Shown here piece after piece: positions 32,432 to 41,134 of a stretch of 44,046 nucleotides of DNA (position 1 is the first letter of the stretch; every line of letters starts with the position of its first letter). Where the stretch lies: NCBI GenBank assembly GCA_027484315.1, contig JAIXTE010000155.1:1-44046 (forward strand). Reading direction: 5' to 3'. Source of the DNA: Burkholderiales bacterium (GTDB lineage: Bacteria; Pseudomonadota; Gammaproteobacteria; Burkholderiales; Burkholderiaceae_B). The notes under the pieces are model-generated. The model saw only the letters and a list, made by a program, of their open reading frames with translations, ran no database searches and was not told the DNA's origin. A program made the position numbers and the translations under genes.

Positions 32432-35400
32432 ATGAAACTGTCTGACTTTTCCATCAAGAATTACCAGTTCACACTGGTTATTTTCTTTCTGCTCAGTGCA
32501 ATTGGCATCAGCGCCTATAAAAATATTCCAAGAACGGAAGACCCCTACTTTGACATCAGTGCTTTTCGCATCAACGTCATTTACCCCGGTGCCGACCCAC
32601 GTGAAATGGAACAGCAGGTCGCCAAGCCGATTGAAGACGCCTTGCGCAGCCTCGATGACCTGAAGGAAATGCTGTCGACCTCCCGCAACAGCGGTGGCGT
32701 GGTTTTTGTCCGCTTCAATGCAGAGGTGGATGTCGACAAGAAATTTGATGAAGTAAATCGCGAGCTGAACAGCATTCGTGACAAATTGCCCGCGGGCATT
32801 CAAAAGCTGGAAATCGAACGGATCAACCCTGGCTTCACAAACATCATTCAATATTCATTGGTGTCGGAGAACGCAAGTTATGCAGACTTGGCCAACTACG
32901 CGGAAGACCTGTCAGAGGCGTTTGAGCGCATTTCATCGGTGCGCGAAAGTGAAAGCTGGGCCTATCCCGAACAACAGGTTCGCGTCACGCTGAACTTCAA
33001 AAAGTTGGCAGAACTGGGCATTCAAGCCAGTGATGTCGCACGCGTCATTGAAGGTGAATCACTGAACATACCCGGCGGCCCGGTGGAGCAAGGCGCACGA
33101 AGGTTGAATGTGCAAACGTCCGGGCAATACCGCAGTGTGGAGGAAATTCGAAACACCGTGATTGCAGGTACCGGGGCAGGCGGTGAACTGGGTGGCAGAC
33201 TGATTCGTGTCGGTGACATTGCCGATGTGGAATGGGACTATGAAAACCAGGAAGTGAGAGCCCGCTTCAATGGCCAGCGTGCCGTGTTTGTCACAGCGAA
33301 CCAGAAAGATGAACGCAATATTTTCGTGACCCAGAAAGCACTGGAAGAAACAGCCAATGAATTTGAGAAAACACTGCCCCCCAGCATCAAACTGGAACGG
33401 GGCTTTGAGCAATACAAAAACGTCGAACAACGCATTGACCGCCTGACTTTCGACTTTGCACTGGCTGTGATGCTCGTGTTGATCACCTTGCTGCCATTGG
33501 GCTTGCGCGCGGCCGGCATTGTGATGGTGTCGGTTCCCTTGTCACTACTCACTGGCTTGGCTTGCATGTATTACGCCGGCTTTTCCTTGAACCAGCTTTC
33601 AATTGCAGGCCTCGTGGTGGCGCTTGGTTTGCTGGTCGACGATTCGATTGTGGTGATTGAAAACATTGCCCGCTACCTGCGCATGGGCCACAGCCGGGTT
33701 GAAGCCGCGAAACTGGCTACGCGGCAAATTTCACTGGCCGTGGTCGGTTGTACCGCCACCTTGCTGTTTGCATTCCTGCCCTTGTTGATGCTGCCTGACA
33801 ACGCCGGAAAATTCATTCGTTCCCTGCCAGTTGCAGTGGTGTTCACCGTGATCGCCTCGCTGTTTGTGGCACTGACCATCATTCCATTTCTGGCAAGCCG
33901 GATACTGAAAAAAGACGAGAACGAGCATGGCAACATCGTGCTTCAAAAGCTGATGGGGCTGATCGACAAAATTTACACACCCCTGTTGCACCGTGCCTTG
34001 CAAACACCCAAAACCGTCGTGGCTGCGTCATTGGTACTGTTTGTGGCAAGCCTCGGTTTGGCACCGTTGATGGGTATGTCACTGTTTCCCAAAGCGAACA
34101 CACCGCAGTTTGTGATCGAGGTGAGCTTACCCCCCGGCTCCAGCCTGACAGCCACCGACAGCGTGGTAAAACAGGTTGAAGACAAGTTGACCCGGTTCGA
34201 TGAAATTACTGCGGTCATGGCCACGGTTGGTCAAGGCAATCCACAAATTTATTACAACGTGTTTCAACAGGACAAACAATCCAACGTGGGTGAATTGTTT
34301 GTTCAACTCAAGGCGTATGACGACGACACGCCGAAACTTCTGGACAACATTCGCCAGGAATTGAAACGGATTCCTGGGGCCAATCTGATTGTTCGCGAAT
34401 TTGAAAATGGCCCGCCAGTGGATGCGCCCATCGGCATTCGATTGGTCGGCCCTGAAATTGAAACCCTGCGAGACCTGTCCGCACAGGTTGAACGCATCAT
34501 GCTGAACAACCCCGGCACCCAAAACGTGGACAACCCGCAACGCACGGGCCGCAGCGACCTGCGACTGAAAGTGAATTTCGAGAAGGCTGGCCTGCTGGGC
34601 GTGAATTCCGCACAACTGGATCAGGCTGTTCGACTGGCCATTGCAGGCAAGTTTGCGGGCGAAATTCGCCAAAGCGATGGCGATGCCTACACCATCAGCG
34701 TACGTGGTCCTGCTGGTGAACGCAGTAGCCTGGACGCACTGGACGATTTCCATGTCATTTCACGCACTGGCCAGGCTGTGCCACTGACCCAACTCACCAC
34801 GCTGGAACTGGACAGCAACATCAACAGCATCTATCGCTTTGACCGGGAACGTGCTGTGCTGCTGACCGCCTATACGCGCACCGGCTACAACACTGAAAAA
34901 GTCAGCCAGGAAATTGCCCGACAAATTGACGAAATGGGTCTGCCCACGGGTTACCGCTACAAAATGGCGGGCGAAGTCAAAAGTCGTGAAGAAAGTTTTG
35001 CTGGTTTCGGTACCGCCATCCTGATCACGGTGTTCGGTATTCTGGCCATCCTGGTGTTGGAGTTCGGCAGTTTCCGAAGCACACTCATCGTCCTGTTCGT
35101 GATTCCCCTCGGTGTCACCGGTGGCATGGTGACCTTGTTCCTCACGGGCAATTCGCTCAGCTTTACAGCGGTTATCGGTTTCATCGCGCTGATCGGGATT
35201 GAAATCAAAAACTCGATTTTGCTGGTGGACTTCACCAATCAACTGCGGGAAGAAGGCAAAGCGCTGGACGAGTCCATTGAAGAAGCGGGACGCATCCGCT
35301 TCCTGCCCATTCTGCTCACCAGTGCCACAGCAGTGGGCGGCCTGTTGCCACTGGCGCTGCAAGGTGGCGGATTGTACTCGCCCATGGCTTGGGTCATTAT

Positions 35401-35488
35401 TGGCGGGCTAGTATCATCCACATTCATCGGGAGGCTTGTTACCCCCGTGCTGTATAAGCTGCTGCCACCCGACCTTCAAGCCAAATAA
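32432..35488 (+). CDS. RND-family efflux pump permease
   Basis: 1018 residues, twelve membrane segments with two large periplasmic loops. The fourth segment has the proton-relay pair Asp403-Asp404 in GLLVDDSIVVIEN; this is the AcrB-like HAE type rather than the metal (CzcA) type. The second half mirrors the first with FIALIGIEIKNSILLVDF, where an Asn-Ser stretch replaces the family's Asn-Ala-Ile. The N-terminus (FSIKNYQFTLVIFFLLSAIGISAYKNIPRTEDP) is typical. Drug, detergent or solvent export is likely; the substrate cannot be told. AGGAG is eight bases before the ATG. A strong terminator follows. Confidence 0.95.
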   Translation: MKLSDFSIKNYQFTLVIFFLLSAIGISAYKNIPRTEDPYFDISAFRINVIYPGADPREMEQQVAKPIEDALRSLDDLKEMLSTSRNSGGVVFVRFNAEVDVDKKFDEVNRELNSIRDKLPAGIQKLEIERINPGFTNIIQYSLVSENASYADLANYAEDLSEAFERISSVRESESWAYPEQQVRVTLNFKKLAELGIQASDVARVIEGESLNIPGGPVEQGARRLNVQTSGQYRSVEEIRNTVIAGTGAGGELGGRLIRVGDIADVEWDYENQEVRARFNGQRAVFVTANQKDERNIFVTQKALEETANEFEKTLPPSIKLERGFEQYKNVEQRIDRLTFDFALAVMLVLITLLPLGLRAAGIVMVSVPLSLLTGLACMYYAGFSLNQLSIAGLVVALGLLVDDSIVVIENIARYLRMGHSRVEAAKLATRQISLAVVGCTATLLFAFLPLLMLPDNAGKFIRSLPVAVVFTVIASLFVALTIIPFLASRILKKDENEHGNIVLQKLMGLIDKIYTPLLHRALQTPKTVVAASLVLFVASLGLAPLMGMSLFPKANTPQFVIEVSLPPGSSLTATDSVVKQVEDKLTRFDEITAVMATVGQGNPQIYYNVFQQDKQSNVGELFVQLKAYDDDTPKLLDNIRQELKRIPGANLIVREFENGPPVDAPIGIRLVGPEIETLRDLSAQVERIMLNNPGTQNVDNPQRTGRSDLRLKVNFEKAGLLGVNSAQLDQAVRLAIAGKFAGEIRQSDGDAYTISVRGPAGERSSLDALDDFHVISRTGQAVPLTQLTTLELDSNINSIYRFDRERAVLLTAYTRTGYNTEKVSQEIARQIDEMGLPTGYRYKMAGEVKSREESFAGFGTAILITVFGILAILVLEFGSFRSTLIVLFVIPLGVTGGMVTLFLTGNSLSFTAVIGFIALIGIEIKNSILLVDFTNQLREEGKALDESIEEAGRIRFLPILLTSATAVGGLLPLALQGGGLYSPMAWVIIGGLVSSTFIGRLVTPVLYKLLPPDLQAK

Positions 35489-35505
35489 GGAAAGCTGAAA
35501 AAACC

Positions 35506-35530
35506 AACCCCGCAAATGCGGGGTTTCTTC
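35506..35530 (+). terminator. rho-independent terminator after the RND operon
   Basis: AACCCCGC-AAAT-GCGGGGTT followed by TCTTC, 17 bases after the permease stop. A second small hairpin (CGTTC-TGTA-GAACG) and a palindrome, GTGGAACTTTCCAC (35553-35566), come before the next gene and may belong to its promoter region. Confidence 0.85.
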
Positions 35531-35614
35531 GTTCTGTAGAACGGAACCTTGTGTGGAACTTTCCACTCCGTGCTTCCAGGATAGGTGCTCGACCATCACC
35601 TTCTGGAGCCCTAC

Positions 35615-37270
35615 GTGAGCACCCTTGCACAATTCTCAACCCCTGCCAATGTTCAAGATTTTTCAAACCCTGCACAGCAGGCGCTAATGAACACCGCCTG
35701 GAGTGGCAATGTCAATCGCTGGGTAGAGGCTTCTTTGGTGGGCGATGTGTGGGACTTGGTCAACTATGGCCCTCGGCCCGCTTTCTACAATCCGCTGACC
35801 ACGGACGTGCCCGCCACTGCGGCCAACGCAGCCATTCCCTGGCAAGCTTTTCCCGGGCGAATTTCTGCCCTGTTTCCCAACAATTCGAACGACTGGTTTG
35901 AATGGGCCGACAACGGCGTGACCCAACAGGTCACCACCGACCTTTGCACCCAGCAATCCATCACGCCCATTCCTTACCCGCCCACTGGCCCGCGCGGTTG
36001 GCAAGATGAATACTGCGAGTGGAGCGTGCAGCGCAATAGCAGCAACCAGATCACCAGCGTCATGTTTACATGCGAGAACCCGGAATACTGGTTCACCTTG
36101 TGGGAAGTCAGCCCTGCGCAAGTGCTTGCGCTTTATCAAAGCCTGGTGAGCCCCAATGTGCAACTGGTCGACTTGTGTGTGCCCAATGTGAATGATCCCA
36201 TCACCGGTCAGCCCGCCTACAACCCCTTGAACAAGTGGAATGCCGGCACCCAGACTTTGCCCAATTCGGGCGGTGCGGTTCACTTGACCAGCTCGCCCAA
36301 CACCCTGGGTGCAGAGTTTGACTTGGCAGCAGCCGCGACCATTCCGCGCAGCGTGAATGGTCAGCCAGTGCAATCGGCTTCGCAATTGGTGTGCTGTGCC
36401 AAGTACGGCAAAATTGGTCGCCACAGCGACCCCACCATTGGCCAAACCGTCAACCAGGTCGTTAATTACACAGCCTCACTGCCGCAGGCACGGGCCACAC
36501 TGACCAACCCGGTTGGGCTTTACATGCAAAGCCCCAACTTCAGCCAGTACACCGCCCCTGATGGCACACCCGCCAGCGAGTTCTGGACAGTGGTGCGTGG
36601 CGAATTGAAAAACCCGAGCATTCCCGGCGACATTGATCGCATTCTGCATGCCACGTTCGAGGTACCTGCCAGCAAAGGCTACACCGTCAGCGACATTACC
36701 ATTGCTGGCAGCCCCATTCAGTGGGCTTCACAGATCACGAACACGTTCCAGATGTCACTGATGGCCACGGTGTTTGCCAACAGCGGTGTAACGCAAACCG
36801 CATTGAGCTGCACATCTCTGAATAACACCCCCAGCGCAGCCGTGTCAGCCATTCAGGATGCCAATGCCTTTGCGGCCTATCGAAGCATTGAACTGCAGAT
36901 GAATGAACTGCCACTGTCCATTCCCATTCTTGCGTTTCCATTGGAACCAGGCATGGTGCGAAGCAATGTGGCCCTGATGTTGAACACGGGCGATGCCCCC
37001 AATGGTGGCGCCTTCAAGGTGGTGGAAGGCGATGTGGACATCCAGGTCACAGGTACCCAATCGGTTGCAGGCATGCAGGTTTACATCGTGACCATCACCG
37101 CCAGCGCAAACGCCAAGCCGGGCGACAAAACCATTCTGGCCAGCGTACCGGGCATGCCTGCGAGCCCACAGGCAGCAATTGGTCTGTTGACAGTGGTCGG
37201 GCAATTGAACGGAAAACACTTCCAGATGGCTGGCCAGGCTAAACCCCACTTCCGCAAAGGCCGTGCATGA
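35615..37270 (+). CDS. unrecognised 551-residue Cys-containing protein, partner of the haem protein gene
   Basis: GTG 35615 is chosen as start because TGGAG lies six bases upstream; an in-frame GTG at 35585 lacks a site. No family is recognised, no signal peptide or membrane segment is visible. The protein is rich in Asn, Pro, Thr and Trp and looks like an extracellular or periplasmic enzyme in composition. It has seven Cys, including a CC pair in LVCCAKYGKIGRHSDPTIG, and motifs such as WQDEYCEWS and ENPEYWFTLWEV. It overlaps the following haem protein gene by four bases (ATGA), so the two probably act together. How it would leave the cytoplasm, if it does, is unclear. Confidence 0.75.
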   Translation: MSTLAQFSTPANVQDFSNPAQQALMNTAWSGNVNRWVEASLVGDVWDLVNYGPRPAFYNPLTTDVPATAANAAIPWQAFPGRISALFPNNSNDWFEWADNGVTQQVTTDLCTQQSITPIPYPPTGPRGWQDEYCEWSVQRNSSNQITSVMFTCENPEYWFTLWEVSPAQVLALYQSLVSPNVQLVDLCVPNVNDPITGQPAYNPLNKWNAGTQTLPNSGGAVHLTSSPNTLGAEFDLAAAATIPRSVNGQPVQSASQLVCCAKYGKIGRHSDPTIGQTVNQVVNYTASLPQARATLTNPVGLYMQSPNFSQYTAPDGTPASEFWTVVRGELKNPSIPGDIDRILHATFEVPASKGYTVSDITIAGSPIQWASQITNTFQMSLMATVFANSGVTQTALSCTSLNNTPSAAVSAIQDANAFAAYRSIELQMNELPLSIPILAFPLEPGMVRSNVALMLNTGDAPNGGAFKVVEGDVDIQVTGTQSVAGMQVYIVTITASANAKPGDKTILASVPGMPASPQAAIGLLTVVGQLNGKHFQMAGQAKPHFRKGRA

Positions 37271-38565
37271 ACATGAGAGCACTCAAGATGATCAAGCAAG
37301 CTAGCCTGCGCCTTTCGCTTTCGCTTTCACTTCTATTGACCTGCCACGCAGTACAGGCGCAAACACCCGTGTGCGGAAGCCCTTTCAACCCGATGCCGGT
37401 GCTGCAACCAATACTGCCCAGTACATCCTTTTCACAAAGCGACGCTGCGGTGGACTGTTACATGTGGCAAACCTTCATCTACCTGACCTGGCCTGCGAAA
37501 GCGGGTCAGGCCGGGCAGCCTGACCCAAATGCACCCTATGGCAAATCCGCATCGACTGTGTGGGAAACATTCAGGCAATTCGATTCCGTTTTTTTACCCA
37601 AGGGACAAAAGCCGCTACCTTGGAATTCAGGCACCTTGATGCGCGCCATGAAAAAACCGCGTGTGCTGAAAAACACGTCCAAAATGTTCAGGACGCTTTC
37701 AGCCGCCGAAAGCACCGCCTTGGACGAAACACAGCAAGCAGGTGGTGGCGTGCTGATCGATCAGAATGGGCAAATCGTGTATTACGAAATGCTGATGAAT
37801 CAAACCGAGTTCAACTACATCACCAGCAACACGCTGTACGAGGCCAATCAACAAAATGCCTACGCCCAGAAAACGGGCATCGTGCTGCCTCCAGACTCCA
37901 TCGAAGTCAAGGCGGCCTGGAAGGTGCTCAGCCCACAGGAAGCAGGTGCAACACCACCGCGCTTTCACACCACACTGGCCTTGTTGCCCAATCAGCCCAA
38001 GGCTGTGACGATGGGTTTGGTGGGCTTGCACATCATGGTGGTGCCCTCTGCCACGAACTTCAATCAGGGCTTCTGGGCAACCTTCAAGCAGGTTGACAAT
38101 GCTCCGCTGGCCGGCGCAGTTGGCCAAGGTCCTTATTCGTTCTACAACCCGGCCTGCAGCCCCACCAATTGCCCGGTCAATGTGCAAACCAAGGCACCTA
38201 CACCCACGCAGGTGCAACAGGTGTTTGACGCACCTCCCGAAGCAAAAGGCGTGAACACTTATATTGCGCAGTTGATCGCCTCCAGCAGCACGCCATCGGC
38301 GGTGTGGCAAAACTACCAGCTGATCGATGTGCAATGGCCCACTTCCCCCCAAAGCATTCAGGGCCCGGGTAAAACACCGCCCCTGCCCAACGGTACGCCC
38401 AACACCAACACCTTGATGAACCCGGTGCTGGAAACATTTCTGCAACAGCAAAACCTCAGCTGCCTGACCTGCCACACTGGGGCCAGCACCGCCAAAGCAC
38501 AAGGATTTCCTGGGTTTGCAAGCGGCTACAGCTTTTTGTTCGGTCATGCCAAACCCAGTCAGTGA
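37267..38565 (+). CDS. exported protein with single CXXCH haem-binding motif
   Basis: 432 residues. Signal peptide with a Leu/Ser-rich core and a cut near AVQA (about residue 32). An N-terminal SDAAVDCYMWQTFIYLTWPA stretch is seen in other proteobacterial proteins of unknown role. The only haem c site is CLTCH (399-403), 29 residues from the C-terminus. No Met follows it, so the second axial ligand must come from upstream, from a partner, or be absent. That is unusual for a class I cytochrome. Likely periplasmic redox protein, coupled to the 551-residue protein. It would need the cytochrome c maturation system from elsewhere. Confidence 0.78.
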   Translation: MNMRALKMIKQASLRLSLSLSLLLTCHAVQAQTPVCGSPFNPMPVLQPILPSTSFSQSDAAVDCYMWQTFIYLTWPAKAGQAGQPDPNAPYGKSASTVWETFRQFDSVFLPKGQKPLPWNSGTLMRAMKKPRVLKNTSKMFRTLSAAESTALDETQQAGGGVLIDQNGQIVYYEMLMNQTEFNYITSNTLYEANQQNAYAQKTGIVLPPDSIEVKAAWKVLSPQEAGATPPRFHTTLALLPNQPKAVTMGLVGLHIMVVPSATNFNQGFWATFKQVDNAPLAGAVGQGPYSFYNPACSPTNCPVNVQTKAPTPTQVQQVFDAPPEAKGVNTYIAQLIASSSTPSAVWQNYQLIDVQWPTSPQSIQGPGKTPPLPNGTPNTNTLMNPVLETFLQQQNLSCLTCHTGASTAKAQGFPGFASGYSFLFGHAKPSQ

Positions 38566-38640
38566 GCGCTGACAATTCATGGTGAGTCCAGTTGAATTGG
38601 CCTACAATACGGGCTAATTAAACAAGGACTTACCGCAATC

Positions 38641-39660
38641 ATGAAAAAACCCGCAGGCCGCAACGGCAGCGCAGGCAACTCGGACCGCTCTGGCCCGCCC
38701 AAACGACCCAGCAACCGCAACAAACCTGACGTGGCGCCCAGGTCAGCAGCCACACCAGGCCGGGGTCGCCCTACCACCACGGGTAGCACCAAAGCCGCGC
38801 CGGCAAAGCCCGCAGCACCCGGACGTGGCCGTGCAGCCACGCGCAGCGCGCCAGTTGCGCCACCGGCCGGTACCGTACGCCCACGACGCAGCAAGGTCAC
38901 CGGCACCAACACACTGGACATGCTCGATCCGTTTGAGCCACAACGCCTGAGCAAGATCATGGCTGCCAAGGGACTGTGTTCACGTCGTGAAGCAGACTTT
39001 CTGATTGAAAACGGATGGGTCCGCGTGAACGGCAAGGTGGTCGACGAACTGGGTGCCAAAGTGCTGCCCACCGTCACCATTGACCTGGATGCCCGCGCCA
39101 AGAATGTGCTGAGCAAGCAGGTCACCATTTTGTACCACAAGCCCATTGGCGTGGTTTCTGGCCAGCCCGAGGGGCGCTACAAGGCTGCGATGGAATGTTT
39201 GGGCCTGGAAAACCAGGCTGACCGCAAGACTTCCACACCCTTTCAGCCCGCCATGTTGAAAGGCCTGGCCCCCGCCGGGCGGCTGGACATTGATTCCACC
39301 GGCCTGCTGGTCTTGACCCAGGACGGCCGGATCGCCAAGCAATTGATTGATGCCAATTCCACCGTGGACAAAGAGTACTTGGTTCGGGTTGAAGGGGAAT
39401 TGAACGACCGTGGCCTTGAAATGTTGCGTTATGGCATCAGTCTGGATGGTGAAGCCTTGAAACCCGCACAGGTCAGCTGGCAAAACGAAGACCAGTTGCG
39501 TTTCATTTTGAACGAAGGCAAAAAACGCCAGATTCGCCGCATGTGCGAAATTGTGGGCTTGCGGGTTGTGGGCCTTAAACGGGTGCGAATTGGCCGCGTG
39601 ATGCTGGGCGACCTGCCCGTGGGTCAATGGCGCTTGCTGACCCCGGAAGAACGGTTCTAA
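38641..39660 (+). CDS. RsuA/RluF-family rRNA pseudouridine synthase with long basic N-terminal tail
   Basis: 339 residues. Residues 1-95 are a disordered, Pro/Ala/Arg/Lys-rich tail. The S4 RNA-binding domain follows (RLSKIMAAKGLCSRREADFLIENGWVRVNGK), then the synthase domain with catalytic Asp216 in PAGRLDIDSTGLLVL and the C-terminal EGKKRQIRRMCEIVGLRVVGLKRVRIG. The RQIRRMCE and GLPVGQWR-like end (DLPVGQWRLL) are nearest to RluF, which modifies U2604 of 23S rRNA in E. coli, but RluB cannot be excluded. The tail may add rRNA affinity. Confidence 0.88.
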   Translation: MKKPAGRNGSAGNSDRSGPPKRPSNRNKPDVAPRSAATPGRGRPTTTGSTKAAPAKPAAPGRGRAATRSAPVAPPAGTVRPRRSKVTGTNTLDMLDPFEPQRLSKIMAAKGLCSRREADFLIENGWVRVNGKVVDELGAKVLPTVTIDLDARAKNVLSKQVTILYHKPIGVVSGQPEGRYKAAMECLGLENQADRKTSTPFQPAMLKGLAPAGRLDIDSTGLLVLTQDGRIAKQLIDANSTVDKEYLVRVEGELNDRGLEMLRYGISLDGEALKPAQVSWQNEDQLRFILNEGKKRQIRRMCEIVGLRVVGLKRVRIGRVMLGDLPVGQWRLLTPEERF

Positions 39661-39757
39661 AAGGCTGATAATTCCACTCTGTTCAGGTGATTGATTTGCG
39701 TTGAAGACAGGTACTCTCGAATTTCACATTCGGATACGCCACCTCGAGATTCAACGC

Positions 39758-41134
39758 ATGCAAGCCCAGTACACAGCCACTCGGCCGACCGGCCCCCAGG
39801 CCATCCACCCACCGCATCTCGCCACCGATCTGGTGGCCATCCGCATGCACGCCGATCAACTGTGTGTGTGGGTGAGCCTGGCCTGCCTTGGATTTGCCAT
39901 TGTGCAAGGGCTTGCCTACAACAACCTGGCCGAGGCACTGGGCTGGGGTGTACCCCTGTTTGCAGCCAGTTATACCATCACCCGCTTTTTTGCCGGGCAA
40001 ACACTCACCATGTACCTGAATGCGGCGTTGCTGGTGAGCATGGGTGCATTGCATGTGCATGTGGCCCGCGGGCTGCTCGAATTTCATTTCAGCTTCTTCA
40101 TGCTGCTGCCTGTGATGCTGGCCTACCGGGATACCCGCCCACTGATCGCAATGGGCCTCATGATCGTGGCCCATCACATTGTGTTCGACATGCTGCAACG
40201 CGCCGGCTTTGACTGCTATATCTTCCGTGGCCCGTTTTCCGGCCTGCCCGCAGTCGCACTGCACGGCTTTTACGTGGTGGTGTCAGTCTTGCTGTTGTCA
40301 ATGATTGCAAAAACTCTTCGTGACCACGCGCTGGCCGCACAGGAAAGCAGCCAGCTGATCAGCTACCTGGACAAGGAAAAAGGCATCAACCTGCGGATCC
40401 GAGCACAGGCTGACGCTACAGGAAAAATTTCCACCATGGGCAAGGTATTCAACGACTACGCTGACAACATGAGCCTGGTCGTTGCCGCCTTCAAGATGCT
40501 CCGCACCGACATTCGTGAACTGTCACACATTGCGAAACACCTTGGGGCAGACAACACACACCAGATCGAAGACAGCGCCCAGGCGTCCAGAAACCTGCGC
40601 GCTTTCATTCAAAACCTGGGGGATCAAACCCGCATGGGGCAAACCACTGCCGACTTGTCGAAAAAAGTGACCGAGGACTGTTTTGACCTGATCAATGGGC
40701 TCAACCAGTCACTGGAGCAGTTGCAAAAAATCAGCAAAAACGCGTTTGACAGCAAGCAGCAGCTACAAAGCCTGCAGAAAGACCTGAACAACGCGTCTGA
40801 ATCTGCGTCGCTACAGCACCTGCAGGCCACGTTGAACAACCTCGACAACTTGAACGAACGCACCAACGATTTCATGAACAAAATGGATCTGTTGAAGAGT
40901 GGATTGAATGCCATTGAAAACCAGGTGGTATCCATCGACAGGGCCACTCACCAATGGGTCGAAAATGGCCACACAAACCAGCGTCAGGGTTGGGAGGTTC
41001 TGGGAGCCATGGAAGGGATGCAGACTCGAGCAGAAAGTGCCTTGCGCACCTTGGGAAGCACCGTACAGACCATACTTCGCGCCGAGGACCTGACCCGCGA
41101 GATGGAAAAACGACTGTCGAGGTTTGACCTGTGA
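39758..41134 (+). CDS. membrane sensor with six-segment His-rich domain and coiled-coil output
   Basis: 458 residues from the ATG at 39758; in-frame TTG 39701 adds a non-conserved lead. Five to six membrane segments (about 35-205) carry HVHVARGLLEFHFSFF, AYRDTRPLIA and AHHIVFDML, the pattern of the HFHFF/HH sensor domain found in some chemoreceptors. The cytoplasmic part (210-458) is a long coiled coil like the stem of a methyl-accepting protein, but the highly conserved hairpin tip that contacts CheA and CheW is not found. It therefore probably signals to its partner, the GGDEF-EAL protein, whose GTG overlaps its stop (GTGA), rather than to flagella. Conserved His residues may bind metal or haem. 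Confidence 0.8.
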   Translation: MQAQYTATRPTGPQAIHPPHLATDLVAIRMHADQLCVWVSLACLGFAIVQGLAYNNLAEALGWGVPLFAASYTITRFFAGQTLTMYLNAALLVSMGALHVHVARGLLEFHFSFFMLLPVMLAYRDTRPLIAMGLMIVAHHIVFDMLQRAGFDCYIFRGPFSGLPAVALHGFYVVVSVLLLSMIAKTLRDHALAAQESSQLISYLDKEKGINLRIRAQADATGKISTMGKVFNDYADNMSLVVAAFKMLRTDIRELSHIAKHLGADNTHQIEDSAQASRNLRAFIQNLGDQTRMGQTTADLSKKVTEDCFDLINGLNQSLEQLQKISKNAFDSKQQLQSLQKDLNNASESASLQHLQATLNNLDNLNERTNDFMNKMDLLKSGLNAIENQVVSIDRATHQWVENGHTNQRQGWEVLGAMEGMQTRAESALRTLGSTVQTILRAEDLTREMEKRLSRFDL

